From Amia ocellicauda (lineage: Eukaryota; Chordata; Actinopteri; Amiiformes; Amiidae), in contig NC_089850.1 of assembly GCF_036373705.1 (NCBI RefSeq), forward strand, positions 46,809,048 to 46,873,047: a stretch of 64,000 nt of DNA, written 5' to 3'. Both the position numbers and the translations under genes were made by a program. Shown in pieces: positions 34,999 to 46,972 of the stretch (within the stretch, counting starts at the first letter, position 1; each line of letters opens with the position of its first letter). The notes below the pieces were generated by a model. It did not search any database. It saw nothing but the letters and a program-made list of their open reading frames with translations, and had not been told where the DNA came from.

Positions 34999-36219
34999 CA
35001 CTCACCTAAAGAATTATTAGGAACACCTGTTCAATTTCTCATTAATGCAATTATCTAACCAACCAATCACATGGCAGTTGCTTCAATGCATTTAGGGGTG
35101 TGGTCCTGGTCAAGACAATCTCCTGAACTCCAAACTGAATGTCTGAATGGGAAAGAAAGGTGATTTTAGCAATTTTGAGCGTGGCATGGTTGTTGGTGCC
35201 AGACGGGCCGCTCTGAGTATTTCACAATCTGCTCAGTTACTGGGATTTTCACGCACAACCATTTCTAGGGTTTACAAAGAATGGTGTGAAAAGGGAAAAA
35301 CATCCAGTATGCGGCAGTCCTGTGGGCGAAAATGCCTTGTTGATGCTAGAGGTCAGAGGAGAATGGGCCGACTGATTCAAGCTGATAGAAGAGCAACTTT
35401 GACTGAAATAACCACTCGTTACAACCGAGGTATGCAGCAAAGCATTTGTGAAGCCACAACACGTACAACCTTGAGGCGGATGGGCTACAACAGCAGAAGA
35501 CCCCACCGAGTACCACTCATCTCCACTACAAATAGGAAAAAGAGGCTACAATTTGCACAAGCTCACCAAAATTGGACAGTTGAAGACTGGAAAAATGTTG
35601 CCTGGTCTGATGAGTCTCGATTTCTGTTGAGACATTCAGATGGTAGAGTCAGAATTTGGCGTAAACAGAATGAGAACATGGATCTCTCATGCCTTGTTAC
35701 CACTGTGCAGGCTGGTGGTGGTGGTGTAATGGTGTGGGGGATGTTTTCTTGGCACACTTTAGGCCCCTTAGTGCCAATTGGGCATTGTTTAAATGCCACG
35801 GCCTACCTGAGCATTGTTTCTGACCATGTCCATCCCTTTATGACCACCATGTACCCATCCTCTGATGGTTACTTCCAGCAGGATAATGCACCATGTCACA
35901 AAGGTCGAATCATTTCAAATTGGTTTCTTGAACATGACAATGAGTTCACTGTACTAAACTGGCCCCCACAGTCACCAGATCTCAACCCTATAGAGCATCT
36001 TTGGGATGTGGTGGAACGGGAGCTTCGTGCCCTGGATGTGCATCCCACAAATCTCCATCAACTGCAAGATGCTATCCTATCAATATGGGCCAACATTTCT
36101 AAAGAATGCTTTCAGCACCTTGTTGAATCAATGCCACGTAGAATTAAGGCAGTTCTGAAGGCGAAAGGGGGTCAAACACAGTATTAGTATGGTGTTCCTA
36201 ATAATCCTTTAGGTGAGTG
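34999..36219 (+). mobile_element. Complete Tc1/mariner DD36E-type transposon
   Basis: A 1221-bp element bounded by TA at 34997-34998 and 36220-36221. Its 29-base inverted repeats begin CACTCACCTAAAG and end TTAGGAACACC, and differ at one position (A versus G). One uninterrupted transposase occupies the middle. The size, TIR conservation and intact frame point to a recent insertion. The D-to-E spacing matches the published DD36E (Incomer) group. Confidence 0.93.
35147..36187 (+). CDS. Tc1/mariner transposase, DD36E type, intact (346 aa)
   Basis: This frame encodes a cut-and-paste transposase. Residues 1-110 form the paired-like DNA-binding region with two helix-turn-helix units (GARRAALSISQSAQLLGFSR; TLTEITTRYN). 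The RNase H-like catalytic domain has D155 (VAWSDESRF), D246 (YFQQDNAPCH) and E283 ([11 protein letters not shown]). There are 36 residues between the last two, against 34 in classical Tc1. The C-terminus is MPRRIKAVLKAKGGQTQY, the usual family ending. The length fits the family, and there is no frameshift or stop. The start codon chosen gives MGKKGDFSNFERG, matching related relics in this window. Activity is possible but unproven. Confidence 0.93.
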   Translation: MGKKGDFSNFERGMVVGARRAALSISQSAQLLGFSRTTISRVYKEWCEKGKTSSMRQSCGRKCLVDARGQRRMGRLIQADRRATLTEITTRYNRGMQQSICEATTRTTLRRMGYNSRRPHRVPLISTTNRKKRLQFAQAHQNWTVEDWKNVAWSDESRFLLRHSDGRVRIWRKQNENMDLSCLVTTVQAGGGGVMVWGMFSWHTLGPLVPIGHCLNATAYLSIVSDHVHPFMTTMYPSSDGYFQQDNAPCHKGRIISNWFLEHDNEFTVLNWPPQSPDLNPIEHLWDVVERELRALDVHPTNLHQLQDAILSIWANISKECFQHLVESMPRRIKAVLKAKGGQTQY

Positions 36220-36221
36220 TA

Positions 36222-37306
36222 CATGTCATACATATACCGTATGTTTCCTATAGGACTAGTTAAAACACAAGAAACACTGCGATTCCAGAGAATGTGAGCT
36301 TCCTTCCAGAGTCTTGCAGCCAAGCAGCCTGCACTTCCTAAAAGCAGCCTTTTAAAGTATGCTGTTCAAATGTAGACTTCTATATGCAGAAGAGCTAATT
36401 ATGCACAGCACACAAAACTGTGAAGTATTCAACAGATGGTGGATGCACACATTTCTGCACATCTGGGGAATAAGAAATAATCCTCTCACAGATGTCAAAA
36501 GATTTAGAATTTAATCAAACCCTGATTTTCTTTCCAGTGTGCAGCCTATTTAAAGACTTCATTGGTAATGTGCACAGGAAGTACCATATCAGTACACTTG
36601 TCAAGTGTTTCAGAAGACAGATGAGCATTTTAATGCGTATGCTTTAAGGGTAAACCCAACTATAGGAGAACATTTTCTTATTTTCCAGGTATTTTTTTCC
36701 ATAACATTTCATGATATCATGAACCTTTGTTCTTTATCATAGACATGAGCATTCACTTGGAGAACCAAGGTCTGTAATTATTTATCCCTATTAAACTCTG
36801 CCTGTTGAAGTTACCTTCATTAAAGAGGACAAGCTAGGTCAACATGTATAGAGGTTTAGAAAAACTACTAAATGCTGTCAGATCACAAAATGACTAATTA
36901 CACTGAATGTTTTCCAAGACGGGAAAGGCTAAGCCATCAATCTTCAGCCCCACAACTTACCTCCACAGTGCATTTTTAACAAGATGCTAAGCTTTAATTT
37001 CCACTGTCTGCCTGAAACCTGGAATATTTAATTCTGTCTTGCATGGTATAACAAATATTCACGTTCAAAATATAATAATGGAAGTGACAGCATTTTCCTT
37101 GCATGGTGGCTAAACGCCTAGCACAGTGGCCTTCTATGCCCAAGACATTTTAGGGGGAAATAACTTTCACATTTATCATTAAAGATGGTAAGATTGGAAA
37201 TGTTTTTAAAAGCATCTATTTGGACATTTTCAAAATGTTCAAACGCATGTAGCAATCTGGCAACAACAGGTACCACTATGTCAACTATTCTACTGCTGCT
37301 ACTACA

Positions 37307-37379
<73 letters not shown>

Positions 37380-38516
37380 ACAACAACAAATAGTTTATTA
37401 GCATTTAGTTTGCATACATAAGAACAGACTTTAGCAACATCTTAAACCGACTAATGAATTAATGAATACAAATAACACAGACCCAACTGTCCTATCATCT
37501 ACATGTTGAAACCTCAGTTCTGTTGCTTTCTCTTACATAAAGACCTTTCCCTGAAACTCACAGATCTGCTGCCAAAAGGAAATCTTCCGCCGTAAGGCAC
37601 ACCACATGCCAACGCCTCCAGCCAGAGAGATGTAGGTCCTGTTTAATATGAAGTTCACTTAGTCAGCACGATTAGCAGATGCCTGCTGGCTCCTATAACG
37701 TCACCCGTCTCAACTCTCTCTACTCATGAAAGAGATTCACACCTGCAAAAGAAATCTACTCACAGCTCTCTGCCTTTCCTTCATCTCTGTCAGACTGAAC
37801 CACTGCGTATCTCATCTTCAGACCTCCATATAAAAGGTTATTTTCTCGCTTTTCAATTGCACTTGATAAAAACATGCTTCCTTCACAGTTCTCTAGTTTG
37901 CTACAGCTTTGGAGCGTGCAAACAGCATAGATGTTGGGTGCCGATAATATCTGGGGTTAAAAACAGAAAGCAAAACCAAAGATGAAAGCCGTGTATTTAC
38001 TTTTAAGTTTCAATACCTTGAGCATGGAACTAGAAGAGGTTTTCATAGAAATCCATTCTGCAGTAAAACTAAAAAGATAGAGAGATAGATATAGATAGAA
38101 TGCTTTTTCCATCTCAGAAATGTAGTCCAAGTTAATGTGAAATGCTCAGACCCTTCCGTGATGGCATTAGGGTTATTATGCTGACACAATCAGACTCACA
38201 CACATACATTAAAGTAATGGTGTTGCTCACACTGCGGATGATGCCAGAATTAGTGCCAGCAGACAGCAGCTTGTTGGTAACTGTTTCACATAAATAGTGT
38301 ATCTCGCTGTTCCCCAAAAAGACATGTCCTCACAGATCTGTGAAGCCACTGAAATTGGCCTTAATTATCAGGTATTGTACATTCCAGTCTTTCATGAATC
38401 TGTATATAAAGGCTTGAGAAGAACAGGAAACGGATGCCAGAAATCCAGAGATTGTATTTCTAAAGAACAATCACAGTCATAGATTCACCCTGTACATTTA
38501 TATGACCATATACTGA
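36222..38516. other. Non-coding stretch, no gene seen
   Basis: About 2.3 kb. Contains an (AAT)n array and a run of balanced composition at 37440-37920 without coding signal. Confidence 0.55.
37306..37379 (+). repeat. (AAT)n microsatellite ending in inverted (ATT)n
   Basis: About 20 AAT units followed by four ATT units, so the 3' end is self-complementary. Confidence 0.95.
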
Positions 38517-38603
38517 CATCTAAGTAGGGCCCCATGCTTTGTGTGACTGGCCATAGTAATGATATGGACAAGATCACGCAAAACACAGGGCCCTACATAT
38601 AAG
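38517..38603. mobile_element. 71-bp hAT-like MITE (38525-38595)
   Basis: Inverted ends TAGGGCCC...TTTGTGTGA and TAGGGCCCTGTGTTTTGCGTGA are flanked by CATCTAAG and CATATAAG, an 8-base duplication matching at 7 of 8. It is too short to code. Confidence 0.65.
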
Positions 38604-39339
38604 CATTAGACTTTACTCTGCTCTGTATTCTCTCGTGCCACATTAGTTGCTTCTTGTTGCTTAGTGACCCTGTTACCTCATTTAGTCATGTTCACCTGTC
38701 CCCAGCCTACAAAGAATAGCTAACTGCGTAGGTTTAATTCATGAATATGGATGACACTTCTGTCTAAGAAGAACTTACGCCAAAAAAAGTTGAAAATTGA
38801 TTACATTATAATACTAAAAGTCTGGATATTTCAAAGAGGCTCAAAATAACCTCTGAGCTACTGAAGCATTAGACGGGAGACTAAAGTGGCTGCAGGAAAG
38901 GCTGTGGTGCTCTTCACTGCAATAATAATGGTAAATATACTTTTAGTCCCACTAAAAGATTCAATTCATTATTCTGTTCAGTTCCATTCAGTCAATACCT
39001 CTCCCACCCATTAGTTTGTGTAGATGATAACACAAACAACACACAACAGATCTTCAAATACTACAATTTTTATATGAATTATACAGAATGGCTAATTTCT
39101 ATAGGAAATTAGCTCAAAGCTCCACTTTAATTACTTTTTAAAAGGCTTCAACTGGACTGAGAAGTTTCCCTCAGCAGACTCCTTACACAGCCGCAGAAAC
39201 AGCTGCAGGCCTTCTGTGGGAACTGGGTCAAACGGACTGCTGAATGCCTCATAAGACTTAATACTAATACCAAACAAAGGTGGTTGCATAAGAGTTCTGA
39301 CTAAATGAGGAAATGTATAGGAGGCTATCACATGAGGTT

Positions 39340-39344
<5 letters not shown>

Positions 39345-39390
<46 letters not shown>
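39345..39390. repeat. (AT)n microsatellite
   Basis: About 23 AT units. Confidence 0.95.
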
Positions 39391-39394
<4 letters not shown>

Positions 39395-39414
39395 CAGTGC
39401 AATAAATTCAACTG

Positions 39415-39475
39415 ACATTATTATTTGTATCTATTTCTTGGCAGACGCCCATATCTAGATGCCCTTACATAATAC
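39415..39475 (+). repeat. Dispersed repeat, copy 2
   Basis: TTATTTGTATCTATTTCTTG followed by GCAGACGCCC and ATGCCCTTACAT. It shares leader and core with the copy at 32199-32275. Confidence 0.45.
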
Positions 39476-42400
39476 ACTAGAGTACAGCCAGCCTTTATTA
39501 CATGACAGAAAATAAATACATCTACAACCGTTTGTTAACCATCACAATGACAAGAAAGGATGTGTAATGGTCTGTGATGGCTTGCAGCCAGTTGTTTTGC
39601 GTTAATGTATGTAACTCATGAGCCATGACCCTTTACATAATGACAGTGCAAGTTTCTTTCCCTGTACGTGACTATTGCCAGTGCATTTAGGCTTCTAGCA
39701 GCAGCCTGTTTGTGTTCCTCAGTATGAAATCAATGGCCTCCCCATGGCCACATGCTTAATAGAGCACCATGTTAATGCAAACTGATTCAGGCTTTCTACT
39801 CCAGCAGTCTTAACCAGGCCATACAGGCACAGCAACTAGGGCATTTCAGAGAGTAATGGGCAATGCACATGATCTTCATTTTCGTTCTCCGAGAAATGTA
39901 CACCGTTTAAAGCTCAATAGGTGCAACAGAAATGTCACTACAGAACAGAAGCTCTTCAATTAAGAGAAGGAATTCAAACCACAACCGATACTAGTCAAGG
40001 TTCTGGTATTATAATATATTTTTTCCTACAAATGTATGATCTAAGGGGAAACAACTATCATGGTGGCGAGTGTCATCTTTGCAAGCCACAAACCAACAAA
40101 AACCATTAGATTAATTACGGTTATCAGCCACATTAGTCATAGCTGAAGAAAACCTGTAATCTGCAGTGTTTTACTGGCTTTAGTAAAAGTCTGACAGCCT
40201 ATATACTCTTATGCTTTATTATTCAGTGCACATTTTGCTTTTAATAATCTTACCCTTAAGGGGAAGCAAATAAATGCAAATTTTGTTCAAGGTCCATGGC
40301 TGATCTTATTAACTATTCTATGAATATGCTTGAGAGCAGTCAAGTTCTTTACAAATACACGTATTCCAATACAGAGACATTTGTATTATTGATTTAAATG
40401 AAAAACTCTCATGATTTTCAGTCTTTATATTTCAGCACTGCTTGTAAGTCATTGTTAGTGCAGAGCGAAAATGATAATTGGCTTCCAAGACATTCACAGG
40501 AATTCACTGTACCTGTCAGTCATGTGTCAAGAAACAAAACACCACTAAAACCCCCGAAGGAGTTTCAGATCTTCTTCATATAATTCTGTCATTAATTTGA
40601 AAAAGAAAATGCTCTGAGTGATGCTTACCTTAAACAACAGCAATGTATTCATTATGGGTTTTTTTGTAATTATGTATCATATATATTAATTGGAATTTTG
40701 TTTTCTGTCACATCAGATCCCAACAGAAGCAGTCACTGTTGTTATTATCAATTTAGGTTAAACTAAAGGGCATTTCTAGCTTGTCACTGCTAATTATGAG
40801 AAAGGAACAAAATATTATGGGATGTCTTCTGCCAAGAAAATATAATTACTTAATCTTTTTAGAGGGATGCTCTGACCTATGTAATATAGAATTATTATTA
40901 ATTCCTACAGAAAATATTTTGAATTGCAGAACATCTATAGGGATTTTGCATGGATTACAATTGTAACCAATACCTTATGGTTATTTCAATATATTAAAAG
41001 TCTATGCCTATGCTCTTAAAAACTATAAAATAGAACTAAAATATACTAGACACTATTTTTGTATTTTATGTATTTATATTTACTGAAGCAGAACTGTGAT
41101 CATGACACTAATCAGACACCTCCTTATAAAACACAGCGCCAATGGATATTTAATTTCAGGCAGGGGGGAGGGAAACACACTTAACCAACTACTTGATGGA
41201 GAAGTGCAGGTTAGTCGTATGAAAGAGTTTAATCCTGTGCTATATTTAGTAAAGCGGTCGGTCTGCAGTGGCAGATGATTGTGATGAAATTAAAACCAAC
41301 AGAAAGAAGCCAGTGTGTGGCAACAGCTTGGAATAAAAACAGCACAATTTCAGTGAAACATTTTCCAACTCTGCCTTCACAGACAGCAGGAATGTCAGTA
41401 GTATTTTGACACATACCTCTTTTCTGTCACTTTTATGCTTCTCCAAACAAGAGGTGACATACTGCACAGCATGTCACTCCTTTGCATCATGATATTTGTT
41501 AGTATGAGAACAACACACTGTAGGTTTTAGACACCATTTCAGCATAAAAGGCACCAACTCCCCAGTCCCCAGTGTCATGGTCTGAGCACCGGACAAGAAT
41601 GGTTTTCAAAATATCCAGTGGGACTCCATCGGAAGGATCTCTAAATACAGCTGAAGGTGTCGGAATATGAAATTAACAAGTTAAACCTTTTTAATGGTAT
41701 TATGTTTGAACTCCTCTTGCACAACTCCCTCTCCCCACTATGTCCAAATGTAACACCGTAGACACTACTCCACAGTAGTAGCACAGACACCCATTTTTAT
41801 TTTTAAAGTTCGTCATGCAATAATTACTCTGCTCATTTATGCAACATTTGCAATATATTACAAGCCAAACTTAATTTGATATTCAGGCGTGTCCTTATTT
41901 GGCCAGTATTAACATGTTAAAGGCATTAGGGATTAAAAACTGCTAAATGTGTCTCAGGGACTAATTCCACTGTGTGATTGTGTTCTTCTGTTTGATGAAA
42001 AAACACCATCTCAATTTTCTTCATTTTAATTACCAAACAATCAGTTCCTATGTACTCCAACTGAAGGCCTGAGCTCGGAGCCTGTCCAGGCCTGTGGGAG
42101 AATCCTGCTAGAGGCTGCTAGAGGCTGTGAGATGGTCTTATTTCTGTAATTCCAGTCAACTCAAATGGCACTTTTTTATCATCATCAAAAAAGTGGGTAC
42201 ATTTACAGGAATATGTTCAAGGTATTTTGCTGACTGGGACACTTGGGCATCTATTTACACACAGCATGATTCATTATGTATAATATATTTGATAGGGAGA
42301 CCCAGTCAAAATGTATGTAGTGTATAAGAATGGCATGACGTCAGCCTATCCAAAAGATTCAATTTATTGGAGTATTACTCACTGACAGAACACATTTGCA

Positions 42401-45400
42401 GGCAGGACAGAAAGGAAATTACTTAAAGACCAGCACACTGAACCAGAAGTCTTCAGACAGAACTTTTTTGAAATATTTGCAGCTGAATGGCAAATATAAG
42501 CTTTAAAGCAACCATTTTAATCATTTCTAAATCCATGTGATATCCTGAACCAAGGTATCTGCAGTTGAAATAAATCACAGTGCCCAATACTAGGTTAACC
42601 AGGCGGAGAGTTATATTAAAAATGCTTGTTGCTTTCTGGAGAGCAAGCTGGGAATCCATCTGCAGCAGCAGTGTTTATGGTAACAATGTAAGAAGATGTA
42701 CATTTATAAACAATAATCTGCTAGTCTCTCTGGCATCTTTAAAGGAACAACACCCCATTTCTCAATTTTCTCTGAATGCGAGCAGCTCTGCAGGGAAACC
42801 ATCGCTGACTGTCTGGAGGTGAGAAAGGTGGTGCAGAGTCATTGGGCCATGCTGATTCATATTGAAAATGAGCTCCGAGGGCCCCAAGTGGTGAAAAACA
42901 TCAACCTTGTGAACCGTGCTAAGCCCACTAAGAGCGTGAGCCCTTTTCCAAAGCCAACCGGATCTGATCGTTTTTAACAGCTTCACAGAAAACGTATTTG
43001 AAACCTGAAGAACAGGCAGAGGCGTTGTATTCAATAGTCTTCCTTAAATAGAGCCGCAGCTCCAATTCTGCTGCTTTGTGACTTTGAAAATGTCACACTG
43101 ATATTCAATTGGTAAGGATCTGTTCATCGTACTGATTGGTTCATTTACCCTGTCCATCAAGGTATGATTAAAAGGTATGATTTTTGACATATTTCGTTTT
43201 CATCGGTAGTTCATTTTCTACTGCAGCCCGCCGATCCCATGCAACCTCCGGAAATTGGCCCTTCATCACCAGACATTGGGAACCCCTACTTTAGACTATA
43301 TCAATATAAAAACAATATACTTTTTATGATTAATCGGACCTCTGTTAGCAGGATGTTAATAGTTAATAGTACAGTACAAGGGTTTGTAAATTATTTTAAT
43401 GCTATTCATCACATCACAGGACAGCACTGTGGAAGGCGATGCCACTCAATCCTTCTGTGCCTTACTTCAGTCAGGACAACTCATGCGATAATTTTACTTT
43501 TATTGGCTACTGTTTCTCTTATTTTACATTACATTTGGCTTTGGCCTCACCATTCAAGTGGCCCCTGTCCACCGGTCATTTGGTAACATTTGCATACCTG
43601 ACTGCATCAAGTCACAGGCAGGGGGCAGTGCTGCTGCCATTCCCCCCTGGACAGGAGAGCCAGGACGCAGGTGAAGGCTGGGGTGGGGGAGCTGAATTCA
43701 AACTTAGGTCAAGGGATGCTGTTTTGGGCGAGTTTAAAAAGCTAGCCTTGCCATACATTGAGTGTTCCTCTGAGTTTCCTGTCTGAACCATCGCTTTGCT
43801 CAGCGTGATTTGCATAGCTTTCATGTGGACAAGAACACATTTCCTTATGCTGCTCTACTTATTAGACATGACGAATAAGGTGGCTGTATAGTCATACTTA
43901 TCATGAAGACAAGGAGTTTCCCTTAGTCAGTGGTGCCTTGCACCACTTCCATCTCTTAACCTCTTATCTGTGAAGCTACTAACAAGGCTGCGATTCAGGC
44001 CAGGATTCAAAAATAGAGACCTAAATTAGGAATGTATATAGCGATGTATAGCATGTGTGGTCAGTCTCAGTCAGCTCTCATTCGAACCCCTGTGTCACAC
44101 ACACACACCCCACAGCGCCCGTCTGACCCACATGGCTCCACCAGCAGAGTCGCAAACCCGCAGCTCCAACAGGATGGTGCCCTGACCCCAGAGGGGGGAC
44201 TGAGTGCTGCACCAAGCTCAGAGAGGGAAGATGTCATCCCCCATCAACCCTGATACATGTACACAGGCCCGAGGACTATTTCATTTTATCAAGGTAATTA
44301 CCTTTATTACGTCATACACCTGAAGTACTTTTAACTTGCCCTCTCCGATGAATCTGAGTTCCTATCATCTGTGTCACACTGCAGTTAGGACATGTGACCT
44401 TGGGCAGTATGCAAATCAGATAAATGAGTAGGAAAACAAACCGAAGACAAATATTTAATGAAATCAATAAGTGTATTCTTTAATTGCACTACCCTAATAT
44501 CAGCCACCATATTGACGTATTTGCAATTATACAGCTCTACTAGAGCTCTCTGCACCATCGATCCCAATGGTTTTGTTTTATTTATGTGTTTATTTTGGTT
44601 GCTTAAAAAGAAAATGTAAATAGATAAATGTAAATAATTGCACCATTGCACGCAGATGCAGGTGTTATGTAGAATGAAAAACAAATCAAACAAAAACATG
44701 AAACGCTCAGGTTACTAAGATTAATTGATTCATAAATCCACTCACTTGGTCCATAACTCTAAAGTATTGATTTAACAAAGCCAGATGATAAAGCGTTACC
44801 AATACCAATCTGAAGCGCTTGCATTACTCTTGTTTTGATGTTTTCCTAAAGCTTGCTCTCTAATGATTCTGCAGCTGTGAACACACCATATGACTTACGA
44901 ATACCATTGCCAGACTGCAGGTGCATGAACACCTTGGATGTCCATTGGCCATACATATAGAAGCCACATTTTTTTTTTGTATTTAACGCATTGCAAGTCC
45001 AATTCTGTTCAATGCTGTTACTCTACATTTTTATATAATTAAACAAGATATATCACAGTGTTCATGGAGTAATCTTGGCACAGTGCAGCACATAAGAATT
45101 TGGCTGAAATTACCACATTTGCCTGTAGTCCAGTTTCACAGTGGTGGCTATTATGTCATGTGAAAAAGAGTGCTGTGAGACTTCAAAAGAGTGTAACTGA
45201 AGCAGACAGGCCTCTCAGTGCCCACAGCTACTAAATGACAAAACAACTATATTTTCCTGTTTTTTTTTTAATATTTTTTTATTATTATATAAATACTCTG
45301 GACACAGAACAGCACTACAAAGTCTGCCAGACAGAATACAGACAGTACATGGTAACGAAAATGTCCATAACAATGTATTTACTTATTTATTCAAGGAAAA

Positions 45401-46136
45401 ATTTGAAACATACTAGTTGTGAAATGCAGCTCCGTAATTGTAAATGTTGTTTTTGACTAATTGAATGTTGTTTTTATACAGTCAACACATGTTTCTGTAT
45501 AATTAATTTACTGGTCACACCATTGGATAATACCAAAAGCATACACATGATGTACACAGTTGCCCTTGACATTGTTAATATAACATTTGTGCTAATGTCC
45601 TAAGATAGGTACTTATCCCAGGATGTTTAGACATTATTATATTGTTTTAATTAAACATCCCATGACAGTCTGTGTCATTGCTCGTCAAAACAGAAACAAT
45701 AAAAGCAATGAAGTAAAATTCTCTTAAACCATGAAAATTGTGGAAATCCGTGAAATCCTTTTGGGGACAGAGGGAAACTGGATTAATTCAGCCATGCTTT
45801 CGTAGAAGTGCTTCATGCCTAATTGGTGACAGCTGATAGGAATGTAAATGATTTATGGACCAGCTTGTGAATTTTATGGAACAGCGGCCCTGTTTTTCCC
45901 ATCAATCAATCAATTACACTCCCATTGCACAGACACTAATTAAACCTCAGAGTTTTCCATGACCACACAGGCCGCCTGACAGAAACACAGTTTTAATCCT
46001 GTGACTTGATTTAAACAATATCTCTAATAAAACAAAAGGCATGTTAATAATACATATAACAAATGTATGCCAAATGGTGAAGCTTTCTTAGATGCCACTG
46101 ATACAAAGGACCTGATTGTGGATACAACAGAACAGA

Positions 46137-46972
46137 TACAGACGGGTGACAAATTAAAGGAAAATCCTGAATACATGAGTGGAGGAAGATAACAAATGCA
46201 GATGCCTCCAATCAGGTGTACTGAATGATACAATTAAGCAATTAACATCCTATCATGCTCTGTGGCATGTATAAAAATGCTGAGCAGTCCCAGTTGACCT
46301 CAATTTTGGATCAAGATGGCAAGAGGAAAGGATCTAAGTGACTTTGAAAGAGGGGTCATTATTGAGGCATGCATGGCAGGAGCTTCAGTCATAAAGACTT
46401 CTCAACTGGCTAGTGTTCTTGACAAGCTGGCAAGTGCATGTGTGGCGACACCAAGAGAACGGTACAGGGCAGGCTCTGTTTTGCTGTGGGGGGCATCCTG
46501 GAATGGTTTTGGTCCACTTGTCCCCTTAGAGGGAAGGGTCACTGCAATCCATTACAATGCTATTCTGAGTGATCACCTTTATCCTATGGTAAAACATTTC
46601 TATCCTGATGGGAGGGGTCTCTTCCAGGATGATAATGCCCCCATCCACAGGGCATGAAGGGTCACTGAATGGTTTGATGAGTATGAAAGTGATGTGAATC
46701 ATATGCTATGGCCTTCACAGTCACCAGATCTCAACCCAATTGAACACCTGTGGGAGATTTTGAACCAATGTGTTAGACAGTGCTCTCCACCACCATCATC
46801 AAAACACCAGATGAGGGAATATCTTTTGGAAGAATGGTGTTCATCCCTCCAGTAGAGTGCAGAGACTCATAGAATCTGTGCCAAGCGCATTGAAGCTGTT
46901 CTGGTGGCTCATGGTGGCCCAACAACTTACTGAGAAACTTCATGTTGGTTTTTCACCCGTCACCCGTCTGTA
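46137..46972 (+). mobile_element. Internally deleted Tc1/mariner relic (836 bp)
   Basis: The ends TACAGACGGGTGAC (46137-46150) and its inverted copy (46959-46972) match over 14 bases. Between them lies a broken transposase. The TIRs differ from those of the other Tc1 elements here, so this is a separate family. Confidence 0.85.
46316..46932 (+). pseudogene. Broken Tc1/mariner transposase (DD36E-like)
   Basis: The frame opens MARGKDLSDFERGVIIEACM, the N-terminus of a Tc1-type transposase. It then skips much of the DNA-binding region and the first catalytic aspartate, resuming at SVLLWGASWNGFGPLV, a loss of about 100 or more residues by comparison with the intact copy at 35147. GLFQDDNAPIHRA carries the second aspartate. 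An in-frame TGA at 46655-46657 (arginine expected) interrupts it, and [15 protein letters not shown] follows with the glutamate 36 residues after the aspartate, counting the stop. A further TAG and frameshifts precede the final GGPTTY ending. It is non-functional. Confidence 0.85.

Larger units (their letters stand above)
38604..46136. other. Long non-coding stretch, no gene seen
   Basis: About 7.5 kb of AT-rich sequence. Contains (AT)n at 39345-39390, the second copy of the dispersed repeat at 39415-39475, a TGACGTCA at 42336-42343 and a TGCTAGAGGC tandem duplication near 42105-42125. The 45770-46000 block is of balanced composition and could be a conserved non-coding element. No exon recognised. 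Confidence 0.5.

Noticed and set aside
44080..44110. Polymerase III B-box-like GGTTCGAATGA on the minus strand
   Set aside because: It lacks the final CC of the box, and no A box or cloverleaf could be drawn around it.
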